From JBBQTU01 sp038213005 (GTDB lineage Bacteria; Planctomycetota; Phycisphaerae; Tepidisphaerales; Tepidisphaeraceae), in the NCBI GenBank assembly GCA_038213005.1, contig JBBQTU010000245.1, positions 1 through 5,976 of the forward strand: 5,976 nucleotides of DNA, in the 5' to 3' direction. Both the position numbers and the translations under genes were made by a program. Below, piece by piece: positions 1-4,912 of this stretch. Position 1 is the first letter of the stretch. Every line of letters begins with the position of its first letter. The notes under the pieces were generated by a model. That model ran no database searches, had not been told where the DNA came from, and saw only the letters and a program-made list of their open reading frames with translations.

Positions 1-462
1 CCCTTGTGTTGCCCAGATACGGCCAGTCGCCTCATCATACAACCATCCGCCAGTCTTACCGGCAAGCAAAGCGGCAGCGGGCTCCACCCCTGCAGCGGTA
101 GAAGAGGTGACGACAGTAGATAGGTTGTTGATCTGATTCACCGGGACGGCCTGAAGGTAAGGACCACAGGCACCGGCGGGACCCGGAGCGGGGACGGCTG
201 GATCCGCAGCGGTCTTCATGGTCATCAGCTGCCAGCCGTTCACTGCCGATAGCTGAACGAGCGTCGGATAGGTGTCATTGTGCTGCAGCTTCCACAACTG
301 GAGCTGGGCACGCAAGCTCGCCTGCGTTGTCGAAGCAGCACCCCTCTTCGCCTCTTCCGAAGCGCTAGAGAACTGCGGAACCACGATCGCGGCGAGGATG
401 CCGAGGATGATCACGACGATCAAAATTTCGATCAACGTGAATGCACTGTGACGCTTAGCCAT
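1..462 (-). CDS. GspG-like pseudopilin, N-terminal part (runs off left edge)
   Basis: This is a prepilin-type protein, a subunit of a type II secretion pseudopilus or type IV pilus-like fibre in the inner membrane and periplasm. The gene reads leftward from ATG at 460-462 through 154 open codons to the window edge, with no stop seen. Residues 1-7 (MAKRHSA) are a short basic leader. Residues 8-29 (FTLIEILIVVIILGILAAIV) are the class III signal and membrane helix. The Glu needed at mature position 5 is present (E12), and the hydrophobic stretch ends at VVPQF, typical of GspG-like proteins. The residue before the cleavage point is Ala7, not the usual Gly. The globular part has a LRAQLQLWKLQHNDTYP segment, close in style to planctomycete GspG-like proteins, and ends in view at DEATGRIWATQG, a plausible near-C-terminal region. 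The start is fixed by a good ribosome binding site 5 nt upstream. Class is clear; assignment to GspG itself rather than another pseudopilin is uncertain, so no symbol is given. Confidence 0.93.
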   Translation of the reverse strand, partial: MAKRHSAFTLIEILIVVIILGILAAIVVPQFSSASEEAKRGAASTTQASLRAQLQLWKLQHNDTYPTLVQLSAVNGWQLMTMKTAADPAVPAPGPAGACGPYLQAVPVNQINNLSTVVTSSTAAGVEPAAALLAGKTGGWLYDEATGRIWATQG

Positions 463-467
463 AAAGG

Positions 468-475
468 CCTCCCTT
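468..475 (-). promoter_or_regulatory. Ribosome binding site of the pseudopilin gene
   Basis: On the minus strand this reads AAGGGAGG, 5 nt before the ATG at 462. It is a strong Shine-Dalgarno match and supports the chosen start. Confidence 0.75.
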
Positions 476-496
476 AAAGGGTTAGAACCGGAAACC

Positions 497-550
497 TGGC
501 CGCGTAATAAACGTCGGCCACAACAATAATCAGCCTGCCGAACATCGGCA
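497..550 (-). promoter_or_regulatory. Two hairpins in the pseudopilin 5' leader
   Basis: Two inverted repeats lie 35-90 nt upstream of the pseudopilin ATG. The first pairs TGGCCG (497-502) with CGGCCA (515-520) and continues inward CGT (503-505) with ACG (511-513), with T514 bulged and a 5-nt loop. The second pairs TGCCGA (536-541) with TCGGCA (545-550) around a 3-nt loop. Both would be present in a leader RNA read on the minus strand if transcription starts upstream of 550. They could stabilise the mRNA or modulate translation; no known riboswitch was recognised. The pairing is seen directly, the role is inferred. Confidence 0.4.
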
Positions 551-694
551 TGCCGCGTTATCAAAGTTGCGTAGGGTGATTGGCCGCATGGCTTGGCACC
601 CTGTCTATTCTTCTCAAACTGCCCCGACCTCGGACACCTTCGTTACTCTCTTAAGCCGTATCGGATTAAAGCATCCGATTCACTTCAAGACTAA

Positions 695-723
695 AGACTA
701 CGTCGCCGGAAAATCGAAGTCAA
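695..723 (-). promoter_or_regulatory. Weak candidate sigma-70-type promoter for the pseudopilin gene
   Basis: On the minus strand TTGACT (718-723) is followed after 17 nt by TAGTCT (695-700). The -35 matches five of six consensus positions, the -10 only three of six. It would give a leader of about 225 nt carrying the two hairpins at 497-550. Spacing is ideal but the -10 is poor, so this is only a candidate. Confidence 0.25.
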
Positions 724-905
724 ACAAAAAATGGGAGAGATTGTTTGGATTTTTTTTCTGAGAAATTCAGTGGCGCGTGCTTCCATGGCCGAATCTCAGG
801 TCTTTACCGTGAATTGATGGCCATCACGGCGCAATCATCTGACAACGAAAAGATTCCCTTGAGGTATGCGGCGGGGGAGTTGCAATCCGTTGAGGCTGCT
901 CGGCA

Positions 906-1241
906 TCAGCCGGTAAGGGCCTGATCCAGGGCTGCGCGGAAGTCTTTGTCCTGGCGCAGGCCGACGAATTTCTGCACGACCTGGCCGCCCTTGAACAGAA
1001 TCACCGTGGGGATGGCGCTGATGCCAAACTTCATCGAGATGTCGCGGTTGGCGTCGGTATCCACCTTGCCGACTTTCACTTTGCCGGCGTAGTCGGCCGC
1101 GATCTTCTCGATCGTGGGGGCCAGCATCCGGCAGGGCATGCACCACTCGGCCCAGAAGTCCACCAGCACCGGTTCGGTGGCCGCGGCGACTTCCTGCTCA
1201 AAATTCTGATCGGTGATCTCTTTCACGTTTTCACTTGCCAT
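906..1241 (-). CDS. trxA: Thioredoxin with WCMPC active site
   Basis: A cytoplasmic thiol-disulfide oxidoreductase of 111 residues, the usual size of a single-domain thioredoxin with no signal peptide. The redox motif is W33-C34-M35-P36-C37 in the context VDFWAEWCMPCRMLAP, which aligns without gaps to the classic WCGPC segment; Met replaces the Gly. The buried acid (D28), the cis-proline loop (AIPT, P78) and the FKGGQVV turn (about 83-89) are all present, so the fold and catalysis look intact. In the family, the protein is reduced by thioredoxin reductase and supplies electrons to targets such as ribonucleotide reductase and peroxiredoxins. The two residues between the cysteines tune redox potential, so the Met may shift it or alter reductase recognition (inference). 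ATG at 1239-1241 has AAGGAG 7 nt upstream. The gene stands alone with its own promoter-like sequence; no reductase is in view. Confidence 0.96.
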   Translation of the reverse strand: MASENVKEITDQNFEQEVAAATEPVLVDFWAEWCMPCRMLAPTIEKIAADYAGKVKVGKVDTDANRDISMKFGISAIPTVILFKGGQVVQKFVGLRQDKDFRAALDQALTG

Positions 1242-1248
1242 TATCCAA

Positions 1249-1254
1249 CTCCTT
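1249..1254 (-). promoter_or_regulatory. Ribosome binding site of the thioredoxin gene
   Basis: AAGGAG on the minus strand, 7 nt before the ATG. It fixes the thioredoxin start. Confidence 0.75.
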
Positions 1255-1288
1255 GAGTTGCTCAGTCAGTTCGATCCAACAGCCCCAG

Positions 1289-1318
1289 ATGATAGAGGCA
1301 GTCTCAAAGAGGTGTCAA
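1289..1318 (-). promoter_or_regulatory. Candidate sigma-70-type promoter of the thioredoxin gene
   Basis: On the minus strand a perfect TTGACA (1313-1318) is followed after 18 nt by TATCAT (1289-1294), one mismatch from TATAAT. Transcription would start near 1282 and give a leader of about 40 nt carrying the AAGGAG site. This is the best promoter match in the window and lies between the thioredoxin gene and the repeat region, so the gene would be transcribed independently. Confidence 0.6.
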
Positions 1319-1374
1319 ACCGGCGAGGGTGAATCAGCAGGGTGGGGGTGCGTGAAATTTCAGGCGAAGGATAC

Positions 1375-1546
1375 CTGGAGTGCGGTAAGCTTCTTACCGC
1401 TTTACCGAGGCGAGCTTCTCGCCGTGAGGGCGGTGCAGCAGAGTAGGACATGCATTACCACCAACTGCGTCCTACAAGGCGCCGATGTATTCCTGCCGCC
1501 GACAAGGTCGGCTCGTTAAAGCTGCGAGAAACTCGCAGCACTCCAG
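1375..1546. repeat. 172-bp quasi-palindromic element with mirrored triloop hairpins
   Basis: The ends are perfect 9-bp inverted repeats, CTGGAGTGC (1375-1383) and GCACTCCAG (1538-1546). Just inside each end is a perfect 8-bp hairpin with a 3-nt loop (1382-1400, GCGGTAAG arm, loop CTT; 1521-1539, GCTGCGAG arm, loop AAA). Next inward, TTTACCG (1401-1407) can pair with CGTTAAA (1514-1520) with one mismatch. Then come two 6-bp hairpins with 3-nt loops (1409-1423, GGCGAG arm, loop CTT; 1498-1512, GCCGAC arm, loop AAG). The centre pairs GTAGGAC (1443-1449) with GTCCTAC (1469-1475) around 19 nt. The two halves mirror each other in structure, not in sequence. No reading frame is credible. It may be a non-autonomous mobile palindrome or a structured RNA; one copy is seen, so multiplicity is unproven. 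Confidence 0.7.
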
Positions 1547-1551
1547 ATCGC

Positions 1552-1577
1552 CAGGAATGTCCTGCACCCTCAGGGTG
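1552..1577. repeat. Two abutting 5-bp triloop hairpins
   Basis: CAGGA-ATG-TCCTG (1552-1564) is followed with no gap by CACCC-TCA-GGGTG (1565-1577). Each is a perfect 5-bp stem with a 3-nt loop. They begin 5 bases after the end of the 172-bp element and may be part of the same repeat territory. Confidence 0.45.
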
Positions 1578-1653
1578 GGCGTGGCCGTTTTTCCCCGGCA
1601 GATGCAAATTGCGCGTCAGGGGATGGTTGGAGCGAATACGGTGCTGAAGGAGG

Positions 1654-1740
1654 TGTCGCCCTTTCAGGGCTTTGGTGGTGCGCGGCACGGGAGTTTCTGG
1701 GGCGTTGCCCCAGGTTGTTCTACACATCTTGTGTGGAACA
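1654..1740. repeat. Intergenic repeat unit, copy 1
   Basis: This 87-bp unit is repeated in the same orientation at 1864-1945. Both begin TGTCGCCCTTTCAG, share CTGGGGCGTTGCC in the middle and a 25-nt identical block near the end (1716-1740 and 1921-1945), with a divergent stretch between. Inside copy 1 are hairpins with 3-nt loops: 1658-1670 (GCCCT/AGGGC), 1697-1713 (CTGGGGC/GCCCCAG, loop GTT) and 1716-1740 (11-bp stem with one T-G pair, loop TCT). I do not recognise a named family. It resembles the palindromic intergenic repeats seen around REP-type elements in this kind of genome (inference). Confidence 0.7.
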
Positions 1741-1863
1741 GTAAGTAGGGGCGTCTCTTTGAGTTGGGGCACCAACGCCACCCGCAGGCATCGCGGTACC
1801 TCCCCGAAAGGCTCCGGCCGGGGCGGCCGGGCCACTGTGACGTAACGGTGAGGCAGAGACTTT

Positions 1864-1945
1864 TGTCGCCCTTTCAGCGGTCGCAGATGTTGCGGACAGA
1901 TTCCTGGGGCGTTGCCTTAGTGTTCTACACATCTTGTGTGGAACA
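1864..1945. repeat. Intergenic repeat unit, copy 2
   Basis: Second copy of the unit at 1654-1740, about 205-210 bp downstream, 82 bp long. The first 14 bases and the last 25 are identical to copy 1; the middle has drifted and is 5 bp shorter. The CTGGGGC/GCC stem (1904-1920) is retained but with two G-T pairs (CCTTAG replaces CCCCAG), and the same change extends the following hairpin from 11 to 17 bp. This looks like structure-preserving change. Confidence 0.7.
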
Positions 1946-1951
1946 CTAAGG
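1915..1951. repeat. 17-bp stem hairpin with TCT loop
   Basis: The arms 1915-1931 and 1935-1951 pair along all 17 positions, with a single T-G wobble (1926 with 1940) and a 3-nt loop. It is the most stable simple hairpin in the window. Neither strand has a T tract directly after it, so it is not a classic intrinsic terminator. Its right arm overlaps the left arm of the next inverted repeat. Confidence 0.65.
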
Positions 1952-2072
1952 ACCGGCGCATCAATAACCGTCCGGTTCAAAAAGGCCAACCCCCTCCCGG
2001 CCTCTTCCACGGGGGGAGGAGTCAGAAAAGTCATCGCACCATTCCTGCCAGTTATTGATGCGCCGATCCTTA
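1947..2072. repeat. 22-bp inverted repeat flanking an 82-bp core
   Basis: The segment 1947-1968 is the reverse complement of 2051-2072 with one mismatch in 22 (C1953 opposite A2066). The core (1969-2050) contains facing CCTCCC and GGGAGG tracts around positions 1994-2030 and no credible gene. The layout is that of a very small non-autonomous mobile element or a long stem with a structured cap. The left arm shares TAAGG (1947-1951) with the 17-bp hairpin, so the two structures exclude each other at that end. Confidence 0.65.
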
Positions 2073-2236
2073 CCTCCCAATGTGTCACGCACCACCCTGG
2101 CCACTGCGATACCCGCCAAGCGGGCCGCTTCAGGCTGGGCGCACGAAGGACAGCGATCCGCCCGTGGCTAGATATGCAAAGAAGCGGCCATGGCGGACAG
2201 GCGGCCTGCCAGTGGCCTGCCGGCGGCTTGCGTGGG

Positions 2237-2938
2237 TCAGACGGCAGGGGCCAGTTTGCCGTGGTCCAGGCGATAGCAGGCATCCATGCGCCCGGCGAAA
2301 GCCTCGTTGTGCGTCACCATGATCAGGGCAAATCGGCGCGAGCGGACGAGATCGACCAGCAGGTCCATCATCCGCTCGCCGGTCTCGCGATCGAGGTTGC
2401 CGGTTGGCTCATCGCACAGCAGCAGGCCCGCGCCATTCACCATCGCACGGGCGATCGCAACCCGCTGCCGCTCGCCGCCGGAGAGTTGTCCCGGCAAAGC
2501 ATCAGCGCGATGAGCAATGCCCACCGATTCCAGGAGTGCATCGGCGTCGGCCGGGGCGGCCTCGGGGGCGATGGCGGCGCTGGCGGCGGCGAGTGTGGGC
2601 AGCAGGACGTTCTGCCTCGCCGTCAGGTGCGGCAGCAGGTGATGCTCCTGAAAGACAAACCCAACCTGCCGGGCACGATACGCCGACAGCGCCGTCCCGG
2701 TGAGCGATGTGACGTCGATCTCGCCCCATCGGACGGTGCCGGCATCCGGCCGATCCAGCGAGCCGATGATGTTCAGAAGCGTGCTCTTGCCCGCGCCGGA
2801 AGGACCGGTAATCGCGGCCGACTGCCCCGACGACAGCTTCATGTCCACGCCATCCAGGACCCGGCGCAGTTCGCCGGCCGCAACGTATTCGCGGACGACT
2901 CCATGGACCACCAACTGCTTGTCAGACGTACAGCTCAC
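2237..2938 (-). CDS. lolD: LolD-like ABC transporter ATP-binding protein
   Basis: An ATPase subunit of a lipoprotein-releasing (LolCDE-type) ABC transporter, acting at the cytoplasmic face of the inner membrane. With the GTG start at 2936-2938 the protein has 233 residues, the normal LolD length. All ATPase motifs are intact: Walker A GPSGAGKST (45-53), Q-loop in FVFQEHHLLP (Q97), signature LSGGERQRV (152-160), Walker B LLLCDEPTG (E177) and the switch His in VTHN (H210). The FVFQEHHLLP segment and the DEPTGNLD block resemble LolD/MacB ATPases most. An Ala-rich insert (TLAAASAAIAPEAAPADAD) lies after the Q-loop. The frame stays open to a TTG at 2989 (250 residues), but the extra N-terminus has no domain content and neither start has a clear ribosome binding site. 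No LolC/LolE permease is in view, so MacB-like or another LolD paralogue remains possible. Confidence 0.88.
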   Translation of the reverse strand: MSCTSDKQLVVHGVVREYVAAGELRRVLDGVDMKLSSGQSAAITGPSGAGKSTLLNIIGSLDRPDAGTVRWGEIDVTSLTGTALSAYRARQVGFVFQEHHLLPHLTARQNVLLPTLAAASAAIAPEAAPADADALLESVGIAHRADALPGQLSGGERQRVAIARAMVNGAGLLLCDEPTGNLDRETGERMMDLLVDLVRSRRFALIMVTHNEAFAGRMDACYRLDHGKLAPAV

Positions 2939-3010
2939 GGCGGATAGCTTACCGCAGGCGAGGAGGCATGAGGAGCCCCGATGCGCCAAATCGCTCGTGG
3001 AAAACCAGAA

Positions 3011-3090
3011 AGGCCGGCAAAAAGCACCCGGACAAGCGACTACAAGTCGCTTCTACGTAGACGCGATTTGTAGTCGCGATCCGCCGGCCT
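3011..3090 (-). terminator. Nested inverted repeats after the TPR gene, possible terminator
   Basis: Directly downstream of the TPR gene stop, AGGCCGGC (3011-3018) pairs with GCCGGCCT (3083-3090) as an 8-bp outer stem. Inside it, GCGACTACAA (3036-3045) pairs with TTGTAGTCGC (3068-3077). On the minus strand the outer stem is followed by TTTCTGGTTTT, a broken T tract, so it could terminate TPR transcription before lolD. A competing triloop hairpin, AAGCGACT/AGTCGCTT (3034-3052, loop ACA), uses the same bases. A second competing stem, GATCCGC (3078-3084) with GCGGATC (3096-3102), reaches the last base of the TPR stop codon. Pairings are seen directly; terminator function is inferred. Confidence 0.5.
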
Positions 3091-3101
3091 CTCTCGCGGA
3101 T

Positions 3102-4871
3102 CTACTTATTCTGCGGCATCGTGTCGCCGGCGCCCGCCTGGGGCAGTTTCCAGAACTCGCGCAGCTTGTCGAACACCGGGTCTTTACCGCCCCGCTTCTC
3201 GGCCATGGCGAGGTAATCAGCGGCCGATTGGGGATTGTTGGTGTTGTAGGCGATATACGCCAGGAGGAACAGCGGCCTGGCCTGCCCGGGTTCGGTCCGA
3301 GCCACGTCCTTCAGGTCGCGAACCAGGTATTGCAGGCGCTGGTCGCCGAAGAACACGCGAAGGTCATACTGCGCCAAAAGCAGCGAGGAATCGGCGGCGA
3401 AGATCTGCTCAATGTGCGTCTGCGCACGGGCATAATAACCGGCACCCAGTTCAGCATTGGCTCGCGCCATCAGGATCAGCGGGTTATTGGGCGCCACGGA
3501 CATCGCGGCGTCATAGTTGTCCAAGGCAGCGGTGAACTTGCCTTCCCGCATGCTGGTTTCGGCGCGGGCGAGGAGGTCTCGCAGCCCCGCCGCCTTTACA
3601 CCCTCGGCGAAAGTGGTGATGCGCAGGACAGTCTCGGTCGGCAGACTACCGGTCTCGGGCTTGGTGTCGCCCTTGCGCTCAGCCTGAAGTGCGGCAAGCC
3701 GGCCCGAATTAGGCAGCGGCTGAAGTGGCGTCCGGGCTGGCTCCGGGGGCTTCCTGGCAGGCTCTGCATTTCCACCTGGCAAGGCCGTATTGCCCGGCTG
3801 CACCAGTGCTGCGGCGGGGTTGGCTTTCGCGTCGGCCTCCTTCTGCTGTCGCACTTGATCGTTGTATTGCCGGGCGGAAATCTCGTCCGCCGAGCCGGTC
3901 TCCATCGCATGCAGGCGTCGCTGCAGTTCGGCATACTGCGTGCTCTGTTTAGCCGCAGTCGGCAGCGAGGTCAGCAGATTCTGCCGCATGGTCATGGACG
4001 TATTGAGCGTGCCACTCATCGCCGGGGTTGGCAGTTGCGAGCCCAGCGTCCCGCCCATCGCGGGATTCTGCGGATTCTCCGGCGACAACATCACATTGGC
4101 GGTGTCGATTCTCCCGGGCGTATCCTGCGGCTGTTCTGCGGCGTTGGTGAGTTCCGCCTGCATCATGCGAATACTGGACTCATTGATCTGCAGCCGGCGC
4201 AAGGCGCCACGCTGAGACGGCGCAAAAGCATCCTCGGCGGACACCCCCGTCTGAGCCTGCCACATCGGCATGCCAACCAGCGGCGACGCCCCGGCACCCG
4301 TCGCCGTCAGTGGCGAGGCAACCGCCCCCACGGAAAGATCGGTCCGTGGGATCGACGCATCGAGCAGCGGATTGACTGGCGCAACATTGATGCGCTGATC
4401 GCCGAAGGCCGAACCGCGGTCCTGGGGCGATCGGACTCCGATGTCAGCAACGCTCGCCTGCGTGTCAAACCCCTTCGGGGGCGCGACGCCCCTGGAGTCT
4501 GGGTAAAACGCTTTCGGAGCTAACGCCTGGCTCGGATCCTGGCCGGCGCCATTCGAGTCGCGAACGAAGTCGCTGACCGCACCGCCGGCCGTCTGGCCGC
4601 GAAACGCGTTCTTGTCGGTTGTGTTCAGCGTGCCGCGGAAAGCCTGCGCCCGCGTCACATTGCCGTAGACAATGTCTTCGGAAGTGACGCCATTCGGCAG
4701 GGCACGCTGGTCGTTATAGCCCCCGCTGCCCAGACGATTATTGGCATCCCTGGCCCGGCCGGCGCTGTTGTCGGTCTGATATTGCGCCATCGCCAGCGGC
4801 GCAAACGCCGCCGCCACCACGCCTGCCACGGCCCATTTCAGTATCCACGCTGTGCTTGCTTGTGTGTTCAT
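3102..4871 (-). CDS. Exported TPR-repeat protein with GSGGYN-type N-terminal module
   Basis: A 589-residue secreted or periplasmic protein of unknown function. Residues 1-29 form a Sec signal peptide (WILKWAVAGVVAAAFAPLAMA) with a likely cut after AMA. The mature N-terminus contains DANNRLGSGGYNDQR and then a GNVTRAQAFRG...FRG segment followed by FVRDS. I associate this N-terminal module with exported planctomycete proteins of unknown role. Residues about 85-420 are low-complexity, rich in Pro, Ala, Gln, Thr and Asn, and probably disordered, with a charged helix near LQRRLHAMETGSADEISARQ. The C-terminus carries TPR-like helix pairs at about 430-463, 464-496 and 531-564, suggesting protein-protein binding. 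It ends PQNK-stop. ATG at 4869-4871 has AGGA 6 nt and GGAGGTG 12 nt upstream and a TATAAT box behind. It is divergent from pgeF and 163 nt upstream of the lolD start. Confidence 0.9.
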   Translation of the reverse strand: MNTQASTAWILKWAVAGVVAAAFAPLAMAQYQTDNSAGRARDANNRLGSGGYNDQRALPNGVTSEDIVYGNVTRAQAFRGTLNTTDKNAFRGQTAGGAVSDFVRDSNGAGQDPSQALAPKAFYPDSRGVAPPKGFDTQASVADIGVRSPQDRGSAFGDQRINVAPVNPLLDASIPRTDLSVGAVASPLTATGAGASPLVGMPMWQAQTGVSAEDAFAPSQRGALRRLQINESSIRMMQAELTNAAEQPQDTPGRIDTANVMLSPENPQNPAMGGTLGSQLPTPAMSGTLNTSMTMRQNLLTSLPTAAKQSTQYAELQRRLHAMETGSADEISARQYNDQVRQQKEADAKANPAAALVQPGNTALPGGNAEPARKPPEPARTPLQPLPNSGRLAALQAERKGDTKPETGSLPTETVLRITTFAEGVKAAGLRDLLARAETSMREGKFTAALDNYDAAMSVAPNNPLILMARANAELGAGYYARAQTHIEQIFAADSSLLLAQYDLRVFFGDQRLQYLVRDLKDVARTEPGQARPLFLLAYIAYNTNNPQSAADYLAMAEKRGGKDPVFDKLREFWKLPQAGAGDTMPQNK

Positions 4872-4877
4872 GCTTTA

Positions 4878-4890
4878 TCCTGCCACCTCC
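4878..4890 (-). promoter_or_regulatory. Ribosome binding site(s) of the TPR gene
   Basis: On the minus strand GGAGGTG (4884-4890) sits 12 nt before the ATG and AGGA (4878-4881) sits 6 nt before it. The closer, weaker site has the better spacing; the stronger one is further than usual. Confidence 0.55.
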
Positions 4891-4912
4891 GGGGATTCAC
4901 TCCCGGTGCTTC

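Larger units (their letters stand above)
463..905. other. Non-coding region between the pseudopilin and thioredoxin genes
   Basis: No convincing gene is seen in these 443 bases. The part from about 600 to 760 is AT-richer than its surroundings and contains the candidate promoter above. A plus-strand reading frame at 567-761 lacks a ribosome binding site and any recognisable family, and ends in an oligo-Phe from a T run. At 721-757 a perfect 7-bp stem (CAAACAA/TTGTTTG) is followed by eight Ts on the plus strand, a terminator-like arrangement with no plus-strand gene before it. At 807-829 CCGTGA pairs with TCACGG around 11 nt; this could weakly serve as a thioredoxin 3' hairpin but has no U tract. 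Confidence 0.6.
1242..2236. other. Gene-free repeat-rich region between thioredoxin and lolD
   Basis: About 1 kb with no protein I can support on either strand. Long open frames cross it on both strands (for example minus 1720-2283 and plus 1934-2947), but they run through palindromes or antisense to lolD, lack ribosome binding sites and show no family features. Besides the repeats listed separately, 1578-1653 and 1741-1863 contain short palindromes such as CCGGCC/GGCCGG near 1812-1830. The tail, 2073-2236, holds only GC-rich sequence with a directly repeated GGCAGGCC on the minus strand just after the lolD stop and no clear terminator. Confidence 0.65.

Noticed and set aside
593..610. TTGGCAC resembling a sigma-54 -24 element
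   Set aside because: The matching -12 element (TTGC at the right spacing) is absent and no plus-strand gene follows.
567..761. 64-codon plus-strand frame in the pseudopilin-thioredoxin gap
   Set aside because: No ribosome binding site, no family features, and it ends in Phe codons from a T run.
1375..1546. tRNA or other known structured RNA suggested by the cloverleaf-like plan
   Set aside because: The element is too long, and I found no anticodon arm, T-loop motif or CCA-type end.
1455..1835. 126-codon minus-strand frame over the repeat elements
   Set aside because: It translates through the hairpins; apparent motifs come from the repeat DNA and not from a protein family.
1375..2072. CRISPR array or retron
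   Set aside because: Repeats are not short, regular direct repeats with unique spacers, and no Cas or reverse transcriptase gene is in the window.
1720..2283. 187-codon minus-strand frame
   Set aside because: It spans the repeat units and overlaps the lolD 3' end out of frame, with no ribosome binding site or recognisable domain.
1934..2947. 337-codon plus-strand frame
   Set aside because: It begins within a palindrome and then runs antisense through almost all of lolD; its length reflects high GC and the coding constraint of lolD.
2700..4523. 607-codon plus-strand frame
   Set aside because: It is antisense to lolD and the TPR gene; the opposite strand has the signal peptide, TPR repeats and ATPase motifs.
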